From contig JBAIZL010000005.1 in NCBI GenBank assembly GCA_036971475.1, positions 162,886,886 to 162,950,885 of the forward strand: 64,000 bases of DNA. The letters are read 5' to 3'. The DNA is from Prosapia bicincta. Lineage: Eukaryota > Arthropoda > Insecta > Hemiptera > Cercopidae. Position numbers and translations under genes: made by a program. Below, piece after piece: positions 50,101-64,000 of the stretch (position 1 is its first letter; every line of letters starts with the position of its first letter). The notes below the pieces were generated by a model. That model did not search any database. It saw nothing but the letters and a program-made list of their open reading frames with translations, and was not told where the DNA came from.

Positions 50101-53100
50101 AAAACTCTAGTGGGGTAAGGTATAGTGTTCTGGGTGTTTAATTTATAGGACCTCCACGACCAAAACCCTAGTGGGGTAAGGTATAGTGTTCTGGGTGTTT
50201 AATTTATAGGACCTCCACGACCAAAACTCTAGTGGGGTAAGGTATAGTGTTCTGGGTGGCCAATTTATAGGACCTCCACGACCAAAACCTTAGTGAGGTA
50301 GGGTATAGTGTTCCGGGTGGCCAATTTATAGGACCTCCACGACCAAAACCCTAGTGGGGTAAGGTATAGTGTTCTGGGTCGCCAATTTATAGGACATCCA
50401 CGACCAAAACCATAGTGGGGTAAGGTATAGTGTTCTGGGTGGCCAAATTATAGGACCTCCACGACCAAAACCTTAGTGGGGTAAGGTATAGTGTTCTGGG
50501 TGTTCAATTTATAGGACCTCCACTACCAAAACCTTAGTGGGGTAAGGTATAGTGTTCTGGGTTGCACATTTATAGAACCTCCACTACCAAAACTCTAGTG
50601 GGGTAAGGCATGGTGTTCTGGGTGTTCAATTTATAGGACCTCCACTACCAAAACCCTAGTGGAGTAAGGTATAGTGTTCTGGGTGGCCAATTTATAGGAC
50701 CTCCACGACCAAAACTCTAGTGGGGTAAGGTATAGTGTTCTGGGTGGCCAATTTATAGGACCTCCACGACCAAAATGCTAGTGGGGTAAGGTATAGCGTT
50801 CTGGATGGCCAATTTATAGGACCTCCACGACCAAAACCCTAGTGGGGTAAGGTATAGTGTTCTGGGTGGCCAATTTATAGGACCTCCACGACTAAAACCC
50901 TAGTGGGGTAAGGTATAGTGTTCTGGGTGACCAATATATAGGACCTCCACGACCAAAACCCTAGTGGGGTAAGGTATAGTGTTCTGGGTGGCCAATGTAT
51001 AGGACCTCCACCACCAAAACTCTAGTGGGGTAAGGTATACTGTTCTGGATGGCCAATTTATAGGACCTACACGACCAAAACTCTAGTGGGGTAAGGTATA
51101 GTGTTCTGGGTGTTCAATTTATAGGACCTCCACGACCAAAATCCTAGTGAGGTAAGGTATAGTGTTCTGGGTGGCCAATTTATAGTACATCCACGACCAA
51201 AACTCTAGTGGCTTAAGGTATGGTGTTCTGGGTGGCCAATTTATAGGACCTCCACGAGCAAAACCCTAGTGGGGTAAGGTATAGTGTTCTGGGTGGCCAA
51301 TTTATAGGACCTCCATGACCAAACCCCTAGTGGGGTAAGGTATAGTGTTCTGGGTGTTCAATTTATAGGACCTCCACGACCAAAATCCTAGTGGGTTAAG
51401 GTATAGTGTTCTGGGTGGCAAATTTATAGGACCTCCACGACCAACACCCTAGTGGGTTAAGGTATAGTGTTCTGGGTGTTCAATCTATAGGACCTCTACG
51501 ACCAAAACCCTAGTCGGGTAAGGTATAGTGTTCTGGATGGCCAATTTATAGGAAGTACACGACCAAAACTCTAGTGGGGTAAGGTATAGTGTTCTGGGTG
51601 GCCAATTTATAGGACTTCCAAGACCAAAACTCTAGTGCGGTAAGGTATAGTGTTCTGGGTGGCCAATTTATAGGACCTCTACGACCAAAACCGTAGTGGG
51701 GTAAGGTATAGTGTTCTGGGTGGCCAATTTATAGGACCTCCACGACCAAACCCCTAGTGGGGTAAGGTATAGTGTTCTGGGTGTCCAATTTATAGGACCT
51801 CCACGACCAAAACCCTAGTGGGGTAAGGTATAGTGTTCTAGGTGGCAAATTTATAGGACCTCCACGACCAAAACCCTAGTGGGGTAAGGTATAGTGTTCT
51901 GGGTGGCCAAGTTATAGGACCTCCACGACCAAAACTCTAGTGGGGTAAGGTATAGTGTTCTGGGTGTTTAATTTATAGGACCTCCACGACCAAAACCCTA
52001 GTGGGGTAAGGTATAGTGTTCTGGGTGTTTAATTTATAGGACCTCCACGACCAAAACTCTAGTGGGGTAAGGTATAGTGTTCTGGGTGGCCAATTTATAG
52101 GACCTCCACGACCAAAACCTTAGTGAGGTAGGGTATAGTGTTCCGGGTGGCCAATTTATAGGACCTCCACGACCAAAACCCTAGTGGGGTAAGGTATAGT
52201 GTTCTGGGTCGCCAATTTATAGGACATCCACGACCAAAACCATAGTGGGGTAAGGTATAGTGTTCTGGGTGTTCAATTTATAGGACCTCCACGACCAAAA
52301 CCTTAGTGGGGTAAGGTATAGTGTTCTGGGTTGCACATTTATAGAACCTCCACTACCAAAACTCTAGTGGGGTAAGGTATGGTGTTCTGGGTGTTCAATT
52401 TATAGGACCTCCACTACCAAAACCCTAGTGGAGTAAGGTATAGTGTTCTGGGTGGCCAATTTATAGGACCTCCACGACCAAAACTCTAGTGGGGTAAGGT
52501 ATAGTGTTCTGGGTGGCCAATTTATAGGACCTCCACGACCAAAATGCTAGTGGGGTAAGGTATAGCGTTCTGGATGGCCAATTTATAGGACCTCCACGAC
52601 CAAAACCCTAGTGGGGTAAGGTATAGTGTTCTGGGTGGCCAATTTATAGGACCTCCACGACTAAAACCCTAGTGGGGTAAGGTATAGTGTTCTGGGTGAC
52701 CAATATATAGGACCTCCACGACCAAAACCCTAGTGGGGTAAGGTATAGTGTTCTGGGTGGCCAATTTATAGGACCTCCACGACCAAAACCATAGTGGGGT
52801 AAGGTATAGTTTTCTGGGTGGCCAATGTATAGGACCTCCACCACCAAAACTCTAGTGGGGTAAGGTATACTGTTCTGGATGGCCAATTTATAGGACCTAC
52901 ACGACCAAAACTCTAGTGGGGTAAGGTATAGTGTTCTGGGTGTTCAATTTATAGGACCTCCACGACCAAAATCCTAGTGAGGTAAGGTATAGTGTTCTGG
53001 GTGGCCAATTTATAGTACCTCCACGACCAAAACTCTAGTGGCTTAAGGTATGGTGTTCTGGGTGGCCAATTTATAGGACCTCCACGAGCAAAACCCTAGT

Positions 53101-56100
53101 GGGGTAAGGTATAGTGTTCTGGGTGGCCAATTTATAGGACCTCCATGACCAAACCCCTAGTGGGGTAAGGTATAGTGTTCTGGGTGTTCAATCTATAGGA
53201 CCTCCACGACCAAAACCCTAGTGGGGTAAGGTATAGTGTTCTGGGTGGCCAATTTATAGAACCTCCACGACCAAAACAATTGTGGGGTAAGGTATAGTGT
53301 TATGGGTGTTCAATCTATAGGACCTCCACGACAAAAACCCTAGTGGGGTAAGGTATAGTGTTCTGGGTCGCCAATTTATAGGACATCAACGACCAAAACC
53401 ATAGTGGGGTAAGGTATAGTGTTCTGGGTGGCCAATTTATAGGACCTCCACGACCAAAACCTTAGTGGGGTAAGGTATAGTGTTCTGGGTGATCAATTTA
53501 TAGGACCTCCACGACCAAAACCTTAGTGGGGTAAGGTATAGAGTTCTAGGTTGCCAATTTATAGAACCTCCACGACCAAAACCCTAGTGGGGTAAGGTAT
53601 AGTGTTCTGGGTGTTTAATTTATAGGACCTCCACGACCAAAACCCTAGTGGGGTAAGGTATAGTGTTCTGGGTGTTTAATTTATAGGACCTCCACGACCA
53701 AAACTCTAGTGGGGTAAGGTATAGTGTTCTGGGTGGCCAATTTATAGGACCTCCACGACCAAAACCTTAGTGAGGTAGGGTATAGTGTTCCGGGTGGCCA
53801 ATTTATAGGACCTCCACGACCAAAACCCTAGTGGGGTAAGGTATAGTGTTCTGGGTCGCCAATTTATAGGACATCCACGACCAAAACCATAGTGGGGTAA
53901 GGTATAGTGTTCTGGGTGTTCAATTTATAGGACCTCCACGACCAAAACCTTAGTGGGGTAAGGTATAGTGTTCTGGGTTGCACATTTATAGAACCTCCAC
54001 TACCAAAACTCTAGTGGGGTAAGGTATGGTGTTCTGGGTGTTCAATTTATAGGACCTCCACTACCAAAACCCTAGTGGAGTAAGGTATAGTGTTCTGGGT
54101 GGCCAATTTATAGGACCTCCACGACCAAAACTCTAGTGGGGTAAGGTATAGTGTTCTGGGTGGCCAATTTATAGGACCTCCACGACCAAAATGCTAGTGG
54201 GGTAAGGTATAGCGTTCTGGATGGCCAATTTATAGGACCTCCACGACCAAAACCCTAGTGGGGTAAGGTATAGTGTTCTGGGTGGCCAATTTATAGGACC
54301 TCCACGACTAAAACCCTAGTGGGGTAAGGTATAGTGTTCTGGGTGACCAATATATAGGACCTCCACGACCAAAACCCTAGTGGGGTAAGGTATAGTGTTC
54401 TGGGTGGCCAATTTATAGGACCTCCACGACCAAAACCATAGTGGGGTAAGGTATAGTTTCTGGGTGGCCAATGTATAGGACCTCCACCACCAAAACTCTA
54501 GTGGGGTAAGGTATACTGTTCTGGATGGCCAATTTATAGGACCTACACGACCAAAACTCTAGTGGGGTAAGGTATAGTGTTCTGGGTGTTCAATTTATAG
54601 GACCTCCACGACCAAAATCCTAGTGAGGTAAGGTATAGTGTTCTGGGTGGCCAATTTATAGTACCTCCACGACCAAAACTCTAGTGGCTTAAGGTATGGT
54701 GTTCTGGGTGGCCAATTTATAGGACCTCCACGAGCAAAACCCTAGTGGGGTAAGGTATAGTGTTCTGGGTGGCCAATTTATAGGACCTCCATGACCAAAC
54801 CCCTAGTGGGGTAAGGTATAGTGTTCTGGGTGTTCAATCTATAGGACCTCCACGACCAAAACCCTAGTGGGGTAAGGTATAGTGTTCTGGGTGGCCAATT
54901 TATAGAACCTCCACGACCAAAACAATTGTGGGGTAAGGTATAGTGTTATGGGTGTTCAATCTATAGGACCTCCACGACAAAAACCCTAGTGGGGTAAGGT
55001 ATAGTGTTCTGGGTCGCCAATTTATAGGACATCAACGACCAAAACCATAGTGGGGTAAGGTATAGTGTTCTGGGTGGCCAATTTATAGGACCTCCACGAC
55101 CAAAACCTTAGTGGGGTAAGGTATAGTGTTCTGGGTGATCAATTTATAGGACCTCCACGACCAAAACCTTAGTGGGGTAAGGTATAGAGTTCTAGGTTGC
55201 CAATTTATAGAACCTCCACGACCAAAACCCTAGTGGGGTAAGGTATAGTGTTCTGGGTGTTCAATCTATAGGACCTCCACGACCAAAACCCTAGTGGGGT
55301 AAGGTATAGTGTTCTGGGTGGCCAATTTATAGAACCTCCACGACCAAAACAATTGTGGGGTAAGGTATAGTGTTATGGGTGTTCAATCTATAGGACCTCC
55401 ACGACCAAAACCCTAGTGGGGTAAGGTATAGTGTTCTGGGTGTCCAATTTATAGGACCTCCACGACCAAAACCTTAGTGGGGTAAGGTATAGTGTTCTGG
55501 GTGGCCAATTTATAGGACCTCCACGAAAAAAACCCTAGTGGGGTAAGGCATAGTGTTCTGGGTGGCCAATTTATAGGTCATCCACGACCAAAGCCCTAGT
55601 GAGGTAGGGTATAGTGTTCCGGGTGGCCAATTTATAGGACCTCCACGACCAAAACCCTAGTGGGGTAAGGTATAGTGTTCGGGGTCGCCAATTTATAGGA
55701 CATCCACGACCAAAACCATTGTGGGGTAAGGTATAGTGTTCTGGGTGGCCAATTTATAGGACCTCCACGACCAAAACCTTAGTGGGGTAAGGTATAGTGT
55801 TCTGGGTGTTCAATTTATAGGACCTCCACGAACAAAACCTTAGTGGGGTAAGGTATAGTGTTCTGGGTTGCACATTTATAGAACCTCGACTACCAAAACT
55901 CTAGTGGGGTAAGGTATAGTGTTCTGGGTGTTCAATTTATAGGACCTCCACTACCAAAACCCTAGTGGAGTAAGGTATAGTGTTCTGGGTGGCCAATTTA
56001 TAGGACCTCCACGACCAAAACTCTAGTGGGGTAAGGTATAGTGTTCTGGGTGGCCAATTTATAGGACCTCCACGACCAAAACCCTAGTGGGGTAAGGTAT

Positions 56101-59100
56101 AGTGTTCTGGGTGACCAATATATAGGACCTCCACGACCAAAACCCTAGTGGGGTAAGGTATAGTGTTCTGGGTGGCCAATTTATAGGACCTCCACGACCA
56201 AAACCATAGTGGGGTAAGGTATAGTGTTCTGGGTGGCCAATGTATAGGACCTCCACCACCAAAACTCTAGTGGGGTAAGGTATACTGTTCTGGATGGCCA
56301 ATTTATAGGACCTCCACGACCAAAATCCTAGTGAGGTAAGGTATAGTGTTCTGGGTGTTCAATTTATAGGACCTCCACGACCAAAATCCTAGTGGGGTAA
56401 GGTATAGTGTTCTGGGTGGCAAATTTATAGGACGTCCACGACCAACACCCTAGTGGGGTAAGGTATAGTGTTCTGGGTGTTCAAACTATAGGACCTCTAC
56501 GACCAAAACCCTAGTCGGGTAAGGTATAGTGTTCTGGATGGCCAATTTATATGACGTACACGACCAAAACTCTAGTGGGGTAAGGTATAGTGTTCTGGGT
56601 GGCCAATTTATAGGACTTCCAAGACCAAAACTCTAGTGCGGTAAGGTATAGTGTTCTGGGTGGCCAATTTATAGGACCTCTACGACCAAAACCGTAGTGG
56701 GGTAAGGTATAGTGTTCTGGGTGGCCAATTTATAGGACCTCCACGACCGAACCCCTAGTGGGGTAAGGTGTAGTGTTCTGGGTGTCCAATTTATAGGACC
56801 TCCACGACCAAAACCCTAGTGGGGTAAGGTATAGTGTTCTAGGTGGCAAATTTATAGGACCTCCACGACCAAAACCCTAGTGGGGTAAGGTATAGTGTTC
56901 TGGGTGGCCAAGTTATAGGACCTCCACGACCAAAACTCTAGTGGGGTAAGGTATAGTGTTCTGGGTGTTTAATTTATAGGACCTCCACGACCAAAACCCT
57001 AGTGGGGTAAGGTATAGTGTTCTGGGTGTTTAATTTATAGGACCTCCACGACCAAAACTCTAGTGGGGTAAGGTATAGTGTTCTGGGTGGCCAATTTATA
57101 GGACCTCCACGACCAAAACCTTAGTGAGGTAGGGTATAGTGTTCCGGGTGGCCAATTTATAGGACCTCCACGACCAAAACCCTAGTGGGGTAAGGTATAG
57201 TGTTCTGGGTCGCCAATTTATAGGACATCCACGACCAAAACCATAGTGGGGTAAGGTATAGTGTTCTGGGTGGCCAAATTATAGGACCTCCACGACCAAA
57301 ACCTTAGTGGGGTAAGGTATAGTGTTCTGGGTGTTCAATTTATAGGACCTCCACGACCAAAACCTTAGTGGGGTAAGGTATAGTGTTCTGGGTTGCACAT
57401 TTATAGAACCTCCACTACCAAAACTCTAGTGGGGTAAGGTATGGTGTTCTGGGTGACCAATATATAGGACCTCCACGACCAAAACCCTAGTGGGGTAAGG
57501 TATAGTGTTCTGGGTGGCCAATTTATAGGACCTCCACGACCAAAACCATAGTGGGGTAAGGTATAGTGTTCTGGGTGGCCAATGTATAGGACCTCCACCA
57601 CCAAAACTCTAGTGGGGTAAGGTATACTGTTCTGGATGGCCAATTTATAGGACCTCCACGACCAAAATCCTAGTGAGGTAAGGTATAGTGTTCTGGGTGT
57701 TCAATTTATAGGACCTCCACGACCAAAATCCTAGTGGGGTAAGGTATAGTGTTCTGGGTGGCAAATTTATAGGACGTCCACGACCAACACCCTAGTGGGG
57801 TAAGGTATAGTGTTCTGGGTGTTCAAACTATAGGACCTCTACGACCAAAACCCTAGTCGGGTAAGGTATAGTGTTCTGGATGGCCAATTTATATGACGTA
57901 CACGACCAAAACTCTAGTGGGGTAAGGTATAGTGTTCTGGGTGGCCAATTTATAGGACTTCCAAGACCAAAACTCTAGTGCGGTAAGGTATAGTGTTCTG
58001 GGTGGCCAATTTATAGGACCTCTACGACCAAAACCGTAGTGGGGTAAGGTATAGTGTTCTGGGTGGCCAATTTATAGGACCTCCACGACCGAACCCCTAG
58101 TGGGGTAAGGTGTAGTGTTCTGGGTGTCCAATTTATAGGACCTCCACGACCAAAACCCTAGTGGGGTAAGGTATAGTGTTCTAGGTGGCAAATTTATAGG
58201 ACCTCCACGACCAAAACCCTAGTGGGGTAAGGTATAGTGTTCTGGGTGGCCAAGTTATAGGACCTCCACGACCAAAACTCTAGTGGGGTAAGGTATAGTG
58301 TTCTGGGTGTTTAATTTATAGGACCTCCACGACCAAAACCCTAGTGGGGTAAGGTATAGTGTTCTGGGTGTTTAATTTATAGGACCTCCACGACCAAAAC
58401 TCTAGTGGGGTAAGGTATAGTGTTCTGGGTGGCCAATTTATAGGACCTCCACGACCAAAACCTTAGTGAGGTAGGGTATAGTGTTCCGGGTGGCCAATTT
58501 ATAGGACCTCCACGACCAAAACCCTAGTGGGGTAAGGTATAGTGTTCTGGGTCGCCAATTTATAGGACATCCACGACCAAAACCATAGTGGGGTAAGGTA
58601 TAGTGTTCTGGGTGGCCAAATTATAGGACCTCCACGACCAAAACCTTAGTGGGGTAAGGTATAGTGTTCTGGGTGTTCAATTTATAGGACCTCCACGACC
58701 AAAACCTTAGTGGGGTAAGGTATAGTGTTCTGGGTTGCACATTTATAGAACCTCCACTACCAAAACTCTAGTGGGGTAAGGTATGGTGTTCTGGGTGTTC
58801 AATTTATAGGACCTCCACTACCAAAACCCTAGTGGAGTAAGGTATAGTGTTCTGGGTGGCCAATTTATAGGACCTCCACGACCAAAACTCTAGTGGGGTA
58901 AGGTATAGTGTTCTGGGTGGCCAATTTATAGGACCTCCACGACCAAAATGCTAGTGGGGTAAGGTATAGCGTTCTGGATGGCCAATTTATAGGACCTCCA
59001 CGACCAAAACCCTAGTGGGGTAAGGTATAGTGTTCTGGGTGGCCAATTTATAGGACCTCCACGACTAAAACCCTAGTGGGGTAAGGTATAGTGTTCTGGG

Positions 59101-62100
59101 TGACCAATATATAGGACCTCCACGACCAAAACCCTAGTGGGGTAAGGTATAGTGTTCTGGGTGGCCAATTTATAGGACCTCCACGACCAAAACCATAGTG
59201 GGGTAAGGTATAGTTTTCTGGGTGGCCAATGTATAGGACCTCCACCACCAAAACTCTAGTGGGGTAAGGTATACTGTTCTGGATGGCCAATTTATAGGAC
59301 CTACACGACCAAAACTCTAGTGGGGTAAGGTATAGTGTTCTGGGTGTTCAATTTATAGGACCTCCACGACCAAAATCCTAGTGAGGTAAGGTATAGTGTT
59401 CTGGGTGGCCAATTTATAGTACCTCCACGACCAAAACTCTAGTGGCTTAAGGTATGGTGTTCTGGGTGGCCAATTTATAGGACCTCCACGAGCAAAACCC
59501 TAGTGGGGTAAGGTATAGTGTTCTGGGTGGCCAATTTATAGGACCTCCATGACCAAACCCCTAGTGGGGTAAGGTATAGTGTTCTGGGTGTTCAATTTAT
59601 AGGACCTCCACGACCAAAATCCTAGTGGGTTAAGGTATAGTGTTCTGGGTGGCAAATTTATAGGACCTCCACGACCAACACCCTAGTGGGTTAAGGTATA
59701 GTGTTCTGGGTGTTCAATCTATAGGACCTCTACGACCAAAACCCTAGTCGGGTAAGGTATAGTGTTCTGGATGGCCAATTTATAGGAAGTACACGACCAA
59801 AACTCTAGTGGGGTAAGGTATAGTGTTCTGGGTGGCCAATTTATAGGACTTCCAAGACCAAAACTCTAGTGCGGTAAGGTATAGTGTTCTGGGTGGCCAA
59901 TTTATAGGACCTCTACGACCAAAACCGTAGTGGGGTAAGGTATAGTGTTCTGGGTGGCCAATTTATAGGACCTCCACGACCAAACCCCTAGTGGGGTAAG
60001 GTATAGTGTTCTGGGTGTCCAATTTATAGGACCTCCACGACCAAAACCCTAGTGGGGTAAGGTATAGTGTTCTAGGTGGCAAATTTATAGGACCTCCACG
60101 ACCAAAACCCTAGTGGGGTAAGGTATAGTGTTCTGGGTGGCCAAGTTATAGGACCTCCACGACCAAAACTCTAGTGGGGTAAGGTATAGTGTTCTGGGTG
60201 TTTAATTTATAGGACCTCCACGACCAAAACCCTAGTGGGGTAAGGTATAGTGTTCTGGGTGTTTAATTTATAGGACCTCCACGACCAAAACTCTAGTGGG
60301 GTAAGGTATAGTGTTCTGGGTGGCCAATTTATAGGACCTCCACGACCAAAACTCTAGTGGGGTAAGGTATAGTGTTCTGGGTGTTCTATTTAAGGACCTC
60401 CACGACCAAAACCCTAGTGGGGTAAGGTATAGTGTTCTGGGTGGCAAACTTATAGGACCTCCACGACCAAAACTCTAGTGGGGTAAGGTAGAGTGTCCAG
60501 GGTGTTCAATTTATAGGACCTCCACGACCAAAACCCTAGTGGGGTAAGGTATAGTGTTTTGGGTGGCAAATGTATAGGACCTCCACGACCAAAACTCTAG
60601 TAGGGTAAAGTATAGTGTTCTGGGTGTTCAATTTATTGGACCTCCACGACCAAAACCTTAGTGGGGTAAGGTATAGTGTTCTGGGTGACCAATTTATAGG
60701 ACCTCCACGACCAAAACCTTAGTGGGGTAAGGTAAAGTGTTCTGGGTGTTCAATTTATAGGACCTCCACTACCAAAACCATATTGGGGTAAGGTATAGTG
60801 TTCTGGGTGGCCAATGTATAGGTCCTCCACGACCAAAACTGTAGTGGGATAAGGTATAGTGTTCTGGGTGTTCAATTTATAGGACCTCAACGACCAAAAC
60901 CTTAGTGGGGGAAGGTATAGTGTTCTGGGTTGCACATTTATAGAACCTCCACTACCAAAACTCTAGTGGGGTAAGGTATAGTGTTCTGGGTGTTCAATTT
61001 ATAGGACCTCCACTACCAAAACCCTAGTGGAGTAAGGTATAGTGTTCTGGGTGGCCAATTTATAGGACCTCCACGACCAAAACCCTAGTGGGATAAGGTA
61101 TAGTGTTCTGGGTGACCAATATATAGGACCTCCACGACCAAAACCCTAGTGGGGTAAGGTATAGTGTTCTGGGTGGCCAATTTATCGGACCTCCACGACC
61201 AAAACCATAGTGGGGTAAGGTATAGTGTTCTGGGTGGCCAATTTATAGGACCTCCACGACCAAAACTCTAGTGGGGTAAGGTATACTCTTCTGGATGGCC
61301 AATTTATAGGACCTACACGACCAAAACTCTAGTGGGGTAAGGTATAGTGTTCTGGGTGTTCAATTTATAGGACCTCCACGACCAAAATCCTAGTGAGGTA
61401 AGGTATAGTGTTCTGGGTGGCAAATTTATAGGACCTTCACGACCAAAACCCTAGTGGGATAAGGTATAGTGTTCTGGGTGGCCAATTTATAGGACCTCCA
61501 CTACCAAAACTCTAGTGGGGTAAAATATAGTGTTCTGGATGGCCAATTTATAGGATTTACACGACCAAAACTCTAGTGGGGTAAGATATAGTGTTCTGGA
61601 TGGCCAATTTATAGGACCTGCACGAACAAAACCCTAGTGGGTTAAGGTATAGTGATCTGGGTGTCCAATTTAAAAGACCTCTTCGACCAAAACTCTAGTG
61701 GGGTAAGGTGTAGTTTTCTGGGTGTTCAATTTATAGGACCACCACTACCAAAACCATATTGGGGTAAGGTATAGTGTTCTGGGTGGCCAATTTATAGGTC
61801 CTCCACGACCAAAACTGTAGTGGGGTAAGGTATAGTGGTCTGGGGGGCCAATTTATAGAACCTCCACGACCAAAACTCTAATGAGGTAAGGTATAGTGTT
61901 CTGGGTGTTCAATGTATAGGACCTCTACGACCAAAACCTTAGTGGGGTAAGGTATTGTGTTCTGGGTGGCCAATTTATAGCACCTCCACGACCAAAACTG
62001 TAGTGGGGTAAGGTATAGTGTTCTGGGTGGCCAATGTATAGGACCTCCACGGCCAAAATCCTAGTGGGGTAAGGTATAGTGTTCTGGGTGGCCAATTTAT

Positions 62101-64000
62101 ACGACCTCCACGACCAAAACCCTAGTGGGGTAAGGTATAGTGTTTTGGGTGGCCAATTAATATGACCTCCACGACCAAACCCATAGTGGGGTAAGGTATA
62201 GTGTTCTGGGTGTTCAATTTATAGGACATCCAGGACCAAAACCCTAGTGGGATAAGGTATAGTGATCTGGGTGGCCAATTTATAGGACTCCACGACCAAA
62301 ACCCTAGTGGGGTAAGGTATAGTGTTCTGGGTGGCCAATTTATAGGACCTCCACGACCAAAACTCTAGTGGAGTAAGGTATAGTGTTCTGGATAGCCAAT
62401 TTATTGGACCTCCACGACCAAAACCCTAGTGGGGTAAGGTATAGTGTTCTGGGTGGCCAATTTATAGGACCTCCACGACCAAAACCCTAGTAGGGTAAGG
62501 TATAGTGTTCTGGGTGACCAATATATAGGACCTCCACGACCAAAACCCTATTGGGGTAAGGTATAGTGTTCTGGGAGGCCAATTTATAGGACCTCCACGA
62601 CCAAAACCCTAGTGGGGTAAAGTATAGTGTTCTGGGTGTTCAATTTATAGGACCTCCACGACCAAAACCCTAGTGGGGTAAGGTATAGTGTTCTGGGTGG
62701 CAAATTTATAGGACCTCCACGACCACCACCCTAGTGGGGTAAGGTATAATGTTCTGGGTGTTCAATCTATAGGACCTCCACGACCAAAACCCTAGTGGGG
62801 TAAGGTATAGTGTTCTGGGTGGTCAATTTATAGGACCTCCACGACCAAAACTCTAGTGGGGTAAAATATAGTGTTCTGGATGGCCAATTTATAGGATTTA
62901 CACGACCAAAACTCTAGTGGGGTAAGATATAGTGTTCTGGATGGCCAATTTATAGGACCTGCACGACCAAAACCCTAGTGGGTTAAGGTATAGTGATCTG
63001 GGTGTCCTATTTATAAGACTTCTTCGACCAAAACTCTAGTGGGGGTAAGGTGTAGTGTTCTGGGTGTTCAATTTATAGGACCACCACTACCAAAACCATA
63101 TTGGGGTAAGGTATAGTGTTCTGGGTGTCCAATTTATAGGACCTCCACGACCAAAACCCTAGTGGGGTAAGGTATAGTGTTCTAGGTGGCAAATTTATAG
63201 GACCTCCACGACCAAAACCGTAGTGGGGTAAGGTATAGTGTTCTGGGTGGCCAAGTTATAGGACCTCCACGACCAAAACCCTAGTGGGGTAAGGTATAGT
63301 GTTCTGGGTGTTTTATTTATAGGACCTCCACGACCAAAACTCTAGTGGGGTAAGGTATAGTGTTCTGGGTGGCCAATTTATAGGACCTCCACGACCAAAA
63401 CTCTAGTGGGGTAAGGTATAGTGTTCTGGGTGTTCTATTTATAGGACCTCCACGACCAAAACCCTAGTGGGGTAAGGTATAGTGTTCTGGGTGGCAAACG
63501 TATAGGACCTCCACGACCAAAACTCTAGTGGGGTAAGGTATAGTGTCCAGGGTGTTCAATTTATAGGACCTCCACGACCAAAACCCTAGTGGGGTAAGGT
63601 ATAGTGTTTTGGGTGGCAAATGTATAGGACCTCCACGACCAAAACTCTAGTAGGGTAAGGTATAGTGTTCTGGGTGTTCAATTTATTCCACCTCCACGAC
63701 CAAAACCTTAGTGGGGTAAGGTATAGTGTTCTGGGTGACCAATATATAGGACCTCCACGACCAAAACCCTAGTGGGGTAAGGTATAGTGTTCTGGGTGGC
63801 CAATTTATAGGACCTCCACGACCAAAACCATAGTGGGGTAAGGTATAGTGTTCTGGGTGGCCAATGTATAGGACCTCCACCACCAAAACTCTAGTGGGGT
63901 AAGGTATACTGTTCTGGATTGCCAATTTATAGGACCTCCACGACCAAAATCCTAGTGAGGTAAGGTATAGTTTTCTGGGTGGCCAATTTATAGTACCTCC
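44111..64000. repeat. 61-bp satellite array with higher-order structure
   Basis: A monomer of 61 bp (CCTCCACGACCAAAACCCTA, GTGGGGTAAGGTATAGTGTT, CTGGGTGGCCAATTTATAGGA) is repeated head to tail about 326 times and runs off the window. Variant monomers recur in fixed order. For example, one diagnostic variant (CACGACTAAAACCCTAGTGG) occurs at 47473, 50889, 52658, 54305 and 59062, at offsets of 56, 29, 27 and (minus 1 bp) 78 monomers. Monomers at the left edge (44111-44500) are more diverged. Because 61 is not a multiple of three, a frame passes through three monomers before repeating. This produces the same 80-codon minus-strand open frame at 45812, 47459, 49228, 52644, 56059, 57401, 59048 and 63683, with no sign of being a gene. 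Each monomer has a small dyad CCAC...GTGG. Confidence 0.97.

Noticed and set aside
44111..64000. Repeated 80-codon minus-strand frames beginning MAIQNSIPYP
   Set aside because: They arise because three 61-bp monomers make one 61-codon cycle. They end wherever a monomer variant brings in a stop, and differ only with the satellite.
44111..64000. CRISPR-like array of regular repeats
   Set aside because: Repeats are contiguous without unique spacers, in a eukaryotic intron-bearing context. It is a satellite.

Overview
This is a eukaryotic, very probably insect, nuclear window. It is AT-rich and full of microsatellites, satellites and decayed transposons. The only host gene I can recognise is the mechanotransduction channel gene nompC (TRPN), read on the minus strand. 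Two of its exons lie in the window: 28440-28654 (N-terminal region) and 13441-13542 (one ankyrin repeat). They splice in phase across an intron of 14,897 bp. I see no following exon between 1 and 13440, so the left part is probably one further intron of more than 13.4 kb. I see no preceding exon above 28655, so the right half is either a 5' intron or upstream DNA. The species cannot be fixed from this sequence.

Layout. 1-13440 (presumed nompC intron): a 1.2-kb dispersed repeat (copy A, 962-4106) is split by an apparently intact Tc1/mariner-superfamily transposon with a DD82E transposase (2150-4037). Then come a 129-bp satellite (6287-7870), microsatellites and a palindrome in a CA tract. 13441-28654 (nompC exon, intron, exon): a 110-129-bp tandem array (14400-16225), two LINE-tail-like repeats, a decayed Gypsy-type LTR element with gag remnants, a Jockey-like RT fragment, a 55-bp minisatellite and a broken hAT transposase. 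28655-44110: a dead Tigger (pogo) element between two (TA)n tracts, foldback repeats bounded by (TA)n, two of them with a hammerhead-ribozyme-like core, an uninterrupted second copy of the 1.2-kb repeat (35381-36573), LINE debris and a broken Mutator-like transposase. 44111-64000 and beyond: about 326 copies of a 61-bp satellite monomer with long higher-order periods (27-, 29- and 56-mers).

How it fits together. Apart from two short exons the window is repeat-driven. The strongest results are the nompC exons, which are not in the longest reading frames; the DD82E element, whose TA target duplication is confirmed by an empty-site paralogue 34 kb away; the higher-order satellite; and the hammerhead-like motifs. 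I found no evidence of an operon-like or otherwise coordinated novel gene system.
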